Below are positions 24,830 through 33,070 of a DNA stretch of 42,040 nt, piece by piece. The stretch's first letter is position 1. Each line of letters opens with the position of its first letter. Both the position numbers and the translations under genes were made by a program. Origin of the DNA: Flavobacteriales bacterium (GTDB lineage: Bacteria; Bacteroidota; Bacteroidia; NS11-12g; UBA955); the NCBI GenBank assembly GCA_947487055.1, contig CANKVN010000008.1, positions 1-42,040 of the forward strand, written 5' to 3'. The notes beneath the pieces are model-generated. The model ran no database searches. It was not told where the DNA came from and saw only the letters and a program-made list of their open reading frames with translations.

Positions 24830-25579
24830 ATGTTGAGATTAATTGTATTCCCCGTAATGGCATTGCTTTCATTATCGGCATGCTCGCAGCAAGCCAAGCA
24901 AAAGTCTGAAACAACGGCCACATCGGTTGATGTTGTTAATTTGGGTACCGCTGATTTTGATGAAAAACTTAAATCCACTGCATCCAAAATAGTGTTGGAT
25001 GTGCGCACCGATGAAGAGTTCAACAGCGGTCATTTGCAAGGTGCAATCAACATGAATGTGAATGACCCGTCATTCGGGGATCGCCTGAAACAGCTGGACA
25101 CGGCCCAGCCGGTGTTTGTGTATTGTTTGGCCGGAGGAAGAAGTGCAAGGGCAGCTGAAATCTTGAAGGATATGGGATTTCCTGCAGTGTATAATATGGA
25201 AGGTGGCGTTAGCCGATGGACCTACGAAAACCGCCCATTGGAGCGCCCGGAAGGCGTTGCCGAAAAAGGCATGAGAAAAGCAGCATTTGAAACCATGATG
25301 GCTTCAGTCAAAGACACCCTGGTGCTTGTTGATTTCTGGGCCAAATGGTGTGCGCCCTGCAAAAAAATTACCGCCTACATGCCCGACATAGAAAAGGCAT
25401 ATACAGGAAAGTTTAAGGTGGTGAAAATCAACTACGACGACAATCCTGCATTGGTGAAGGAACTGGGGCTTGATAATGTGCCCTACCTGTTTCTGTACAA
25501 AAATGGCAAGCAACTTTGGCAACAGAGCGGTTACCTGGAAGCCGACCGCCTCAAAGAAGCCATCAACAAGCAGCGTTAG
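24830..25579 (+). CDS. Lipoprotein with rhodanese and thioredoxin domains
   Basis: A 249-residue protein. The start at 24830 gives a lipoprotein signal peptide (MLRLIVFPVMALLSLSAC, acylated Cys18); an upstream in-frame start at 24740 would bury it. The rhodanese domain (about 35-135) has LDVRTDEEF and the active-site loop YCLAGGRSA with Cys99. The thioredoxin domain (about 150-249) has WCAPC (173-177) and NVPYLFL with the cis-Pro. The protein therefore combines sulfur-transfer and dithiol chemistry on a membrane-anchored periplasmic protein; the substrate is unknown. A near-consensus -7 box (CAACTTTG) is 4 nt before the ATG. Its stop codon overlaps the stop of the convergent serine hydrolase gene. 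Confidence 0.9.
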   Translation: MLRLIVFPVMALLSLSACSQQAKQKSETTATSVDVVNLGTADFDEKLKSTASKIVLDVRTDEEFNSGHLQGAINMNVNDPSFGDRLKQLDTAQPVFVYCLAGGRSARAAEILKDMGFPAVYNMEGGVSRWTYENRPLERPEGVAEKGMRKAAFETMMASVKDTLVLVDFWAKWCAPCKKITAYMPDIEKAYTGKFKVVKINYDDNPALVKELGLDNVPYLFLYKNGKQLWQQSGYLEADRLKEAINKQR

Positions 25580-26862
25580 GGCTGTTTCACGAAACGAAGA
25601 TTGCCGGATGGTCCGCAAATCAGGTAAATACCTGGTTTCAGCCAGGCAATGTCCAGTGTTTCATTGGCGCTGGTTGTAAACAATTGAAGGGTTTTTCCTG
25701 CCGCATCTGTTAACCGGTAATTGCCAGCCTGCTGAATATGCAACAAATCCTGAGCAGGATTGGGATAAATGCCCATTTTGTTATGCTGTAATTGCGCCGT
25801 GCCGGTGCTTTTGCAGGCAAGGCGGTTAATGCGTGCCCAAACCTTGTCGGCAAGCAGAAAAGGTACATCTCCCAGCGATCCTGCAGGTTCATTACCCATC
25901 CTGATCCAAACAATTTTGTTTGAAGGCGAAATAGAGGCAATCTGCCCATTTTTGCCAATGGCCGCAAACATGTCTTTGGGTGCTGCAGGGATAAAGGAGC
26001 CCGGAAATACAAATTGGGAGGTCGGCACCATGTAGGATGATTTTCCATTCAGCCACCACAGGTAACCGTAGCTAAGATTAAGGTTTTGTGAAGTATTCAC
26101 CGATTGCCTGGCGAAGCCGGTATCTATCAACGGAACACCGTTCCATTTAAAACCATTTTGGGCCAGCAGGCCCCAGCGGGCAAAAGTGCGGGCTTTGCTA
26201 AAGAATACGTTGTTGCTACCTGCTTTAACCCACAAGCCACTGATGCCGGTTTTGGAGGCCAGTTTTTGTTGGGTGTAAAGGTTCATGGTAGATCCGGTAG
26301 ATGTTTCAATAACCTTATCCAGAAGGGTGTATGGAGCATTGTGGTAGGCCCATCGCGTTCCTGCAGGTGCTTTGTAAACCAAACAGGGCTTGTCAGTGCA
26401 AGCGTTGTCGGTTACACCATCGTCAAGGCCGGTGGACATCGTAAGCTGGTGTCGAACCGTAATGGCATCTTCCTGCGTCTGGGTAAGGCTGCTCCAGCCG
26501 TTGCCGAGGTAGTCGGAAGTTTTATCAGTGATTAACAATTTGCCTTCCTCCTGTGCTTTTCCCACCAGAAATCCGGTGAGTGTTTTACCGGCCGATGCCC
26601 AGTACCAGGCGCTATCCTGGGTGAAGGTGCCATAGTATTTTTCGAGGGCAATTTTGCCATCAACAAGCAGGATAAAGGCTTTCGAGTTTTCGTATTGAAG
26701 GTATTGGTAAAGGCTGTTCACCGAATCTTTGCACCAGCCCAAACTGTTCAGCGAAACGGTATCCCAAAAGGCAGTCTGGCTTACAGGCGGGTAATACGTG
26801 GTTTGGCTTTTGCCGATATTCGAAACAAAGAAGAGCACCAGTATCAGGATTAATTTTTGCAT
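25576..26862 (-). CDS. Serine hydrolase (beta-lactamase/PBP fold) with T9SS-type C-terminal domain
   Basis: A protein of about 428 residues. I place the start at ATG 26862 (MQKLILILVLFFVSNIGKSQ, a clean signal peptide); the longer start at 26886 falls inside a -7-like box (GAACTTTG, 26891-26884). The hydrolase domain has SAGK (90-93, the SxxK nucleophile motif) and YHN (172-174, the YxN motif) of the beta-lactamase/class C family, so an esterase or peptidase activity is likely rather than antibiotic resistance. After an extra cysteine region the last 80 residues begin MGIYPNPAQDLLHI and end KPGIYLI...RFVKQ, the pattern of a type A sorting domain for T9SS export to the surface. It converges with the rhodanese-thioredoxin gene with a 4-bp overlap. 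Confidence 0.88.
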   Translation of the reverse strand: MQKLILILVLFFVSNIGKSQTTYYPPVSQTAFWDTVSLNSLGWCKDSVNSLYQYLQYENSKAFILLVDGKIALEKYYGTFTQDSAWYWASAGKTLTGFLVGKAQEEGKLLITDKTSDYLGNGWSSLTQTQEDAITVRHQLTMSTGLDDGVTDNACTDKPCLVYKAPAGTRWAYHNAPYTLLDKVIETSTGSTMNLYTQQKLASKTGISGLWVKAGSNNVFFSKARTFARWGLLAQNGFKWNGVPLIDTGFARQSVNTSQNLNLSYGYLWWLNGKSSYMVPTSQFVFPGSFIPAAPKDMFAAIGKNGQIASISPSNKIVWIRMGNEPAGSLGDVPFLLADKVWARINRLACKSTGTAQLQHNKMGIYPNPAQDLLHIQQAGNYRLTDAAGKTLQLFTTSANETLDIAWLKPGIYLICGPSGNLRFVKQP

Positions 26863-26960
26863 ATTTATCTTAAGTTGGAAGTCCAAAGTTCAGTAAGGAT
26901 TTTGGTTTTTCCATGAATTTCTTTTTACCTTGCCTCAACAATTGTTTTCTTTGCAGCAGC

Positions 26961-27770
26961 ATGTATGAATTTCATGGCGATAAGGCACGGTATTTCGATC
27001 TCACCAAAAAGGTAACAGAAAACCATATTATTCCTTTTTTACAGCATCAAGGTTCGTTTACGGCAGGGATGCGGGTTTTGGAAATAGGATGCGGCGAGGC
27101 AGGTGTGCTGAAAGCTTTTACCGATTTGGGTTGCCAGGCTTTTGGCATCGAATTGGAAGAGTCCAGGCTGGAACATGCCCGGCATTTTATGGCTGCGGAG
27201 CTGCAGGACGGCAAGGTGGCTTTTCTGAATAAAGACATTTACGATGTGGATGTGCAAACGGATATTGGCTACACCTTTGATCTGGTTATCCTGAAAGATG
27301 TGATAGAGCATATTCCCAACCAGGAGAAATTTATGCCGCAACTGCATAAGTTATTATCTCCCGGAGGCCGCGTATTTTTTGCTTTCCCGCCATGGTGCAT
27401 GCCATATGGAGGTCATCAGCAGGTGTTGCCTGGAAAACTGGCATCGCGCTTGCCCTGGTATCATTTGTTGCCTGGTCCGGTTTATCCCTGGGTGCTTAAG
27501 TTGTTTGGCGTAAACCAGTCAGGCATCGCCACCATGAAGGAAATCAGGTCTACCGGTATTTCCATCAATCGGTTTTTGCGCATCATCAGGCATGCGGATT
27601 TTCAGGAAGTGGCACGCCGGTTTTATTTATTCAATCCTGTTTATGAATATAAATTTGGGGTTAAGCCCCGCAGGCAAAACACCTTGCTGGCAGCAATACC
27701 ATGGCTTAGGGATTGGGTAACGATGGGCGTATATTTTGTGGTCGAAGCTGCTCCTAAATCAAATAAATAA
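26961..27770 (+). CDS. Class I SAM-dependent methyltransferase
   Basis: A protein of about 269 residues from ATG 26961 (MYEFHGDKARYFDLTK). An in-frame ATG at 26913 would add 16 unconserved residues and would place the -7-like TTTCTTTG (26946-26953, 7 nt before 26961) inside the gene. The SAM-binding core is visible: VLEIGCGEAGVLKAF (motif I), FGIELEESRLEHA (motif II), DLVILKDVIEHIPN and LLSPGGRVFFAFPPW. The substrate is unknown; similar proteins methylate small molecules, sugars or lipids. It lies between the serine hydrolase (divergent) and the DUF6089-like pair; shared function is not evident. Confidence 0.85.
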   Translation: MYEFHGDKARYFDLTKKVTENHIIPFLQHQGSFTAGMRVLEIGCGEAGVLKAFTDLGCQAFGIELEESRLEHARHFMAAELQDGKVAFLNKDIYDVDVQTDIGYTFDLVILKDVIEHIPNQEKFMPQLHKLLSPGGRVFFAFPPWCMPYGGHQQVLPGKLASRLPWYHLLPGPVYPWVLKLFGVNQSGIATMKEIRSTGISINRFLRIIRHADFQEVARRFYLFNPVYEYKFGVKPRRQNTLLAAIPWLRDWVTMGVYFVVEAAPKSNK

Positions 27771-27823
27771 GTCTTTTAAAGCGTTTTATAACAATCAGGA
27801 AGATATTAATGAGCAGGAATTAT

Positions 27824-27831
27824 TATATTTG
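27824..27831 (+). promoter_or_regulatory. -7 element TATATTTG ahead of the DUF6089-like pair
   Basis: TATATTTG matches TAnnTTTG exactly and lies 16 nt before the ATG at 27848. It lies downstream of the alternative ATG at 27809, which argues for the 27848 start. It probably drives the DUF6089-like pair, uppS and bamA together, since the genes are separated by overlaps or a few bases. Confidence 0.55.
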
Positions 27832-27847
27832 CCCTTCAACCTCTACC

Positions 27848-28762
27848 ATGAGAACCGCAAAAGCCCTCATATTGTGCTCGATTGCGTTTATCGCCTGGCC
27901 GCTGCATGCGCAAAAAAAGTTGTTCAAAGGCAAACCCATCGAATTTGGTATTACCCTTGGAGCAGCCAACTACATGGGCGACTTATCTAAATCCGTAGCA
28001 CTGCAAGAAACCAAACCCATGGGCGGCTTAATCTGTCGTTTCAACCTCAGTGATTGGGTTACCCTGCGCGGAAATGCGTTGTTTGGCCAAATTAGCGCAG
28101 ACGATAAAAACTATGCCGATGTGGATGCCTTCCGCAAGCAGCGCAATTTAAATTTCAGGAGCAATATTGTTGAATTTGGTGGTACCATAGAATGGAACTT
28201 AGCCGGATTCGGAGAAACACAAACAGGAACACCTTCGACGCCATTCCTCTTCGCCGGTGTGTCTGTTTTTAAATTTAACCCCAAAACATTGTTCAAATAC
28301 ATGCCTGCCGATCCTAATGGTGTGGCTTTGCATGGATCTGAACTGCAGAAATACGACAACCAGTGGATAGAACTTCAGCCCTTGGGCACAGAAGGTCAGG
28401 AAACCACCAAATACAATGACCGCAGGCGCTATCCGCTAACCCAGATCAGCATTCCCATCGGTGCAGGTTATAAACGTCAATGGAATGATGTGTGGGCCTG
28501 GGGTGTGGAGTTAGGCGTTCGCAAAACATTCACCGACTACCTGGACGATGTGAGCATTGATTATGTGGATGATCAAATCGTGGGTGGCAATAGTGGATCG
28601 CTGGCAGCTGCATTGAAAGACCGTGGACCTGAAGTGGGTTATCAAAAATTTGATAACGGCCTTGGCCGCGGAAATTCAGCCAATAAAGACTGGTATATGT
28701 TTTTAAACTTTACCATTACAAGGAAAATCATTGGTGGTAAAACCATTTGTTTCCAGTTTTAA
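27848..28762 (+). CDS. DUF6089-family outer-membrane beta-barrel protein (first copy)
   Basis: A protein of about 304 residues from ATG 27848 (MRTAKALILCSIAFIAWPLHAQ, signal peptide). The mature part is an outer-membrane barrel: GITLGAANYMGDLSKS, the family N-terminal GNYxGDL-type motif, then FLFAGVSVFKFNP, IGAGYKRQW and the conserved GVRKTFTDYLDDV. DUF6089 is a Bacteroidota family often placed next to uppS-bamA; its function is not established. It overlaps the second copy by 32 bp. A link to envelope biogenesis is inferred from position only. Confidence 0.85.
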   Translation: MRTAKALILCSIAFIAWPLHAQKKLFKGKPIEFGITLGAANYMGDLSKSVALQETKPMGGLICRFNLSDWVTLRGNALFGQISADDKNYADVDAFRKQRNLNFRSNIVEFGGTIEWNLAGFGETQTGTPSTPFLFAGVSVFKFNPKTLFKYMPADPNGVALHGSELQKYDNQWIELQPLGTEGQETTKYNDRRRYPLTQISIPIGAGYKRQWNDVWAWGVELGVRKTFTDYLDDVSIDYVDDQIVGGNSGSLAAALKDRGPEVGYQKFDNGLGRGNSANKDWYMFLNFTITRKIIGGKTICFQF

Positions 28763-29579
28763 TGCCGTTCTAAAAAAAGGCATGTTGGCTGTTGCGGTCC
28801 TTTTCGCAGCAGGTCCTTTGCTTTCGCAAAAATATTTCAGCGGAAGGTTTGAAGTAGGAACCGGTGTTGGTTTATCCAATTACCATGGAGACCTGGAGCA
28901 CGGCACTTTTACCCAACATTTTCATCCCTCGGGCCTGTTGTTTACCAAATACAACCTCAGCAGTTACTTCTCCTGGCGCAACCAATTGTCGTACCTGAAA
29001 ATTAGCGGTTCCGATGAGGGGGTTAAAGGCTACAACAACAGGAATTTTACATTCCAATCGGATATCTGGGAATTGAGCAGCACGTTCGAGTTCAATTTCC
29101 AGGCATTTGGCACCAACGTAAACGATAAACACTGGACCCCCTATTTTTATTCAGGTTTAAACTTTTTTGTGTTTGATCCTACCAGGCTGGAAAACAGCGA
29201 CATTAACCTCAGAAAATTGCGGACCGAGGGCCAAAGTAAGGCATATTCAAGGTTTCAGCCTGCCATTCCCATTGGTTTTGGCATAAAAGCCATGCTTAAG
29301 CCGGAACGCAATCGCGGTGTCTGGATTTTTGGGCTGGAAGGCTGCTGGCGCAAAACATTTACCGATTATCTGGATGATGTGGGAGGCAACTACCCGGACT
29401 ATAAAACCATGGTTGATAACCAGGGTTTGGCTTCTGCCCAATACAGCCACGCTCAAACACTAAATGGACTGCCTTTCTCAAAAACCGGAACCATGCGTGG
29501 TGATAATCACTTCAAAGATTGGTATTATTTCGTCGGGTTTACGGCATCTTACCGATTTACACCCTTAATTTGCAGGTAA
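28731..29579 (+). CDS. DUF6089-family outer-membrane beta-barrel protein (second copy)
   Basis: A 282-residue paralogue of the preceding gene. It shares VGLSNYHGDLEHG, YFYSGLNFFVFDP, IGFGIKAML and GCWRKTFTDYLDDV in the same order, so the pair arose by tandem duplication. The start is not certain: TTG at 28731 and GTG at 28734 give a basic n-region (VLKKGMLAVAVLFAAGPLLSQ), while the first ATG at 28782 would leave a signal peptide without positive charge. I use 28731, which overlaps the first copy by 32 bp. uppS begins 7 bp downstream. Confidence 0.85.
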   Translation: MVVKPFVSSFNAVLKKGMLAVAVLFAAGPLLSQKYFSGRFEVGTGVGLSNYHGDLEHGTFTQHFHPSGLLFTKYNLSSYFSWRNQLSYLKISGSDEGVKGYNNRNFTFQSDIWELSSTFEFNFQAFGTNVNDKHWTPYFYSGLNFFVFDPTRLENSDINLRKLRTEGQSKAYSRFQPAIPIGFGIKAMLKPERNRGVWIFGLEGCWRKTFTDYLDDVGGNYPDYKTMVDNQGLASAQYSHAQTLNGLPFSKTGTMRGDNHFKDWYYFVGFTASYRFTPLICR

Positions 29580-29586
29580 TTTCACC

Positions 29587-30345
29587 GTGGCCGAAAAAGA
29601 GCTTTTGTCCCTTATTGATACTGCCCGTATACCAGAGCACGTAGCCATCATCATGGATGGTAATGGCCGTTGGGCAAAAAAGCAGGGGTATTTGCGGATT
29701 TTTGGCCATAAGCAAGGGGTTAATACCGTGAGAAATGTGGTTGAAACCGCTGCCCAGCTTGGGGTTAAATACCTGACTTTGTATGCGTTTTCCACGGAAA
29801 ACTGGAACAGACCCAAAATTGAGGTGAATGCCTTGATGGAACTACTGGTAGAAAGCATACGCAAGGAAACCCCCAGATTGATGGAAAACGGCATTAAACT
29901 GGAAACCATCGGCAATATGGAAAGTTTACCTTCAGGCTGTAACAAAACCCTGCAGGAAACCGTAGAAACAACCAAAAACAACCAGAAAATGACCCTCATC
30001 CTTGCACTGAGCTACAGTGGAAGGTGGGATATTATTGAAGCGGTGCGAAAAATTGCCGCCTCTGTAAAAGCAGGCGAACTGGAACCCGAAGCCATTGATG
30101 AAAAAGTCTTGAATGCTGCCTTAAATACTGCCCGCTATCCCAACCCGGATTTGTTGATTCGCACCAGCGGTGAGCAACGCATCAGCAATTTCTTGCTTTG
30201 GGAAATAGCCTACAGCGAAATCCACTTTACCCCGGTGTTGTGGCCGGAATTTACCTCTGTGGACTTTTACAGGGCAATCATAGATTACCAAAGCCGTGAA
30301 AGGCGGTTTGGCAAAACCAGCGAACAGTTTCTAAACCCAGCATGA
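29587..30345 (+). CDS. uppS: UppS, isoprenyl (undecaprenyl) diphosphate synthase
   Basis: Cytosolic cis-prenyltransferase that condenses isopentenyl diphosphate units into the C55 lipid carrier for peptidoglycan and surface glycans. The substrate motif IIMDGNGRWAKK (Asp24) and the C-terminal LLIRTSGEQRISNFLLW are diagnostic, with RERRFGKTSEQF at the end. The start is GTG at 29587; no ATG precedes the conserved block. 252 residues is normal. It overlaps bamA by 4 bp (ATGA), so the two are translationally coupled. This uppS-bamA order is a recurring Bacteroidota arrangement. Confidence 0.96.
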   Translation: MAEKELLSLIDTARIPEHVAIIMDGNGRWAKKQGYLRIFGHKQGVNTVRNVVETAAQLGVKYLTLYAFSTENWNRPKIEVNALMELLVESIRKETPRLMENGIKLETIGNMESLPSGCNKTLQETVETTKNNQKMTLILALSYSGRWDIIEAVRKIAASVKAGELEPEAIDEKVLNAALNTARYPNPDLLIRTSGEQRISNFLLWEIAYSEIHFTPVLWPEFTSVDFYRAIIDYQSRERRFGKTSEQFLNPA

Positions 30346-32915
30346 AAAAATATTTACTGACCATAGCACTGGGTTTATTGTTGCTGCCGATTTCAGCGCA
30401 GCAGACCGATACCGCCAGGTTTTTCAATTGGTATGCCTATAACTTTACCGAGGCGCAGGAATTTGTTATCAAAAATATACTGGTGGAAGAGGCGGAGAAT
30501 AAGCCCATACAAAAGTCTTTGGTGGTGGTTTATTCCGGGCTGAGTATCGGTCAAAAAATAAAAGTACCGGGAACAGAAATCCCCAAAGCCATCGATAACC
30601 TCTGGAAACTCAGCTATTACAGCGATATTCAGGTGTTTATGCGTATTACGGAATCGGCCGGAATTAAATATGCAACCCTGAATTTTGTTGTTAAGGAGCA
30701 GTTGCGCATCAATGGACACCGCTTTCCAGGATTGAGCAATTCGCAAGCCAAAAACGTTAAAGACGAGGCCGGTCTCAAGCGAGGCATGTACATTACGCCA
30801 AACCTGATTAACAAAACCAGTGCAAAACTGGTAACCTATTACCGCGACAAGGGGTATTACAATGTTTCGGTGAAATTTAACAGGCTTCCCGCTGTTGACG
30901 AAAAAACAGGTAAACCCATGCCCGGTTTTGAGAATTTTGATATCGTCATCGATAAGGGCCCCAAGGTGAAGGTGTATGATTTCGCCTTTCATGGCAATGA
31001 TCAGCTTACGGATAAGCAATTGCGTCAGACAATTAAAAAACTGAAACGCAGGTATAATAAGGTAAATATTTTTGCTTCGTCCAAGTATATCTCCGGAAAA
31101 TTTGAAGAGGAAAAGGCAAACATACTTACCCGCTACCTCTCCAAGGGCTTCCGGGATGCCCGTATTGTCAACGACAGTGTGCATTTGATAAACCCCAAAC
31201 GTGTGGTGGTACATGTGAGTTTGTTTGAGGGAAACAAATACTATTTCAGGAATATCGTTTGGAAAGGAAATACCAAATACCGTTCAGGCTTTTTAGATAC
31301 CGTTCTGGCTATTAAAAAAGGAGACATATTCAACCAAACGCTTATGGATGAAAGACTGGGTCTGGTTAATACCACCGGAGGCCTGGATATTCAGAGTCTG
31401 TATATGGATGATGGCTATTTGTTCTTCCAGATGACACCGGTAGAGACGGGTGTTACAGACAATTCCATAGATCTGGAAATACGCATAAACGAAGGCGCAC
31501 AGGCTAAAGTAGGGCGTATCACCTGGACGGGAAACACCAAAACAACAGATAAGGTTATCCTGCGCGAAATTCGCACCAAGCCCGGTGATGTTTTCTCACG
31601 TTCCGAAATACAACGAACCATGCGCGACCTGGCTGCTGTGGGCTTATTTGATCCCCAACAGCTGAATGTAAATCCAAAACCGAATCCTGCCGACGGAACG
31701 GTTGATATTGATTATAAGCTTGTGGAGAAAGCGTCTGACCAGATTGAACTTTCAGGTGGCTGGGGTGGTAATGCATTCACCAGAAGGGCAACCCTGATAG
31801 GCACCGCTGGTATAACCTTGAACAATTTCAGTACCCGCCAGATAGCCCACCCAAAAAACTGGAATCCAGTGCCAACAGGAGACGGACAAAAATTATCAAT
31901 CCGTGCCCAAAGCAACGGCTCCAACTACCAGGGCTATAATTTTAGTTTCACAGAACCCTGGTTTGGTGGCAAAAGGCCAAATTCGTTTTCGGTGAGCTTG
32001 TTTAGGACCATCAATGCATTTGATTTCAGACAAAGAACAGACCCTTTGCGTAAGTATTTCATGAATACGGGTATGAGCGTTACGCTGGGCAAGCGGTTGA
32101 AATGGCCGGATGATTTTTTCAGTTTGCAATACATACTCAGTTTTCAGCAATACAGAATGCAGAATTTGGAGGGAGGCTTTTATGGCTTTCCGGGAGGCTT
32201 CAATGGTACCAGCTATAATCCATCTTTGCAGATTGTGCTCACGCGCAGCTCGGTAAGTGATCCTATATTCCCTACAAACGGAAGCACAATTACGCTAAGT
32301 GGCCAGGCAACACCGCCATTCTCCTTGCTCAATGGCCGCGATGTGAGCAAACTAACCCTTCAGCAAAAATATAAGTGGGCCGAGTTTTATAAGTGGAAGT
32401 TTGATATGGAATGGTATACGCCCATTACCAAAAAACTGGTGTTGATGAACAAAGCGCGTTTTGGATTTTTGGGCTATTACAACCGCAAAATGGGCCTCAC
32501 TTTCTTCGAGAGATACCAGGTGGGTGGTGCCGGTATTTTTGGTTTCAACATTGCAGCAGCAGAGATCATTTCGCAGCGTGGATACGATAACTACTCCGTG
32601 TCTTCGTCTGCTACCAACAGTGAGGCAGGTGCACCCATATTCAATAAATTTACCTCTGAGCTTCGCTATGCGATAACCACAGGCCAAACGGCCACGGTGT
32701 ATGCGCTGACATTTTTAGAAGCAGGAGATGCATGGTCCAGCATGAGCAAATACAATCCGTTCCAGCTAAAACGTTCCGCAGGTGTGGGCTTACGTTTATT
32801 TATGCCAATGTTTGGCCTTATCGGCCTTGATTATGCCTATGGTTTCGATTATCGCCAGGTTCCACGCAGTGGTAAACCGGGTCAGGTGCACTTCTTTATC
32901 GGTCAGCAGTTTTAG
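30342..32915 (+). CDS. bamA: BamA, outer-membrane protein assembly factor (Omp85)
   Basis: The central subunit of the BAM machine that inserts beta-barrels into the outer membrane. 857 residues with a signal peptide (MKKYLLTIALGLLLLPISAQ), a run of POTRA repeats over about 25-440, and a C-terminal Omp85 barrel beginning about IELSGGWGGNAFTRRATL. The loop-6 signature RGY is in IISQRGYDNYS near residue 747, and the protein ends FFIGQQF with the terminal Phe. It is the last gene of the cluster; no skp/ompH gene follows within the window, which differs from the frequent bamA-ompH order. Downstream (32916-33070) I see no gene. Confidence 0.95.
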   Translation: MKKYLLTIALGLLLLPISAQQTDTARFFNWYAYNFTEAQEFVIKNILVEEAENKPIQKSLVVVYSGLSIGQKIKVPGTEIPKAIDNLWKLSYYSDIQVFMRITESAGIKYATLNFVVKEQLRINGHRFPGLSNSQAKNVKDEAGLKRGMYITPNLINKTSAKLVTYYRDKGYYNVSVKFNRLPAVDEKTGKPMPGFENFDIVIDKGPKVKVYDFAFHGNDQLTDKQLRQTIKKLKRRYNKVNIFASSKYISGKFEEEKANILTRYLSKGFRDARIVNDSVHLINPKRVVVHVSLFEGNKYYFRNIVWKGNTKYRSGFLDTVLAIKKGDIFNQTLMDERLGLVNTTGGLDIQSLYMDDGYLFFQMTPVETGVTDNSIDLEIRINEGAQAKVGRITWTGNTKTTDKVILREIRTKPGDVFSRSEIQRTMRDLAAVGLFDPQQLNVNPKPNPADGTVDIDYKLVEKASDQIELSGGWGGNAFTRRATLIGTAGITLNNFSTRQIAHPKNWNPVPTGDGQKLSIRAQSNGSNYQGYNFSFTEPWFGGKRPNSFSVSLFRTINAFDFRQRTDPLRKYFMNTGMSVTLGKRLKWPDDFFSLQYILSFQQYRMQNLEGGFYGFPGGFNGTSYNPSLQIVLTRSSVSDPIFPTNGSTITLSGQATPPFSLLNGRDVSKLTLQQKYKWAEFYKWKFDMEWYTPITKKLVLMNKARFGFLGYYNRKMGLTFFERYQVGGAGIFGFNIAAAEIISQRGYDNYSVSSSATNSEAGAPIFNKFTSELRYAITTGQTATVYALTFLEAGDAWSSMSKYNPFQLKRSAGVGLRLFMPMFGLIGLDYAYGFDYRQVPRSGKPGQVHFFIGQQF

Positions 32916-33070
32916 GGGTTGGTTATTGGTTTAACCCGTCCTGAAAAGGTTGACAGTTTTTATGAATGAATTAATGAAGGGGTTTTGTTGGTCGTGCTAT
33001 GCTACGCCATGCTGAGCAAAGGCCGAAAATGGCTCCTGATAAACCAATAGGCGATTAAATCAATAAGCGA

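Noticed and set aside
26104-26535. 143-codon plus-strand ORF inside the serine hydrolase
   Set aside because: It lies entirely antisense to a well-supported gene with catalytic motifs, and its translation shows no family features.
27809-27847. Upstream ATG giving a 13-residue longer first DUF6089-like protein
   Set aside because: A perfect -7 box lies between this ATG and the one at 27848, and the shorter form begins with a clean signal peptide.
30393-31214. 273-codon minus-strand ORF inside bamA
   Set aside because: It is antisense to the POTRA region of bamA and has no start signal or recognisable domain.
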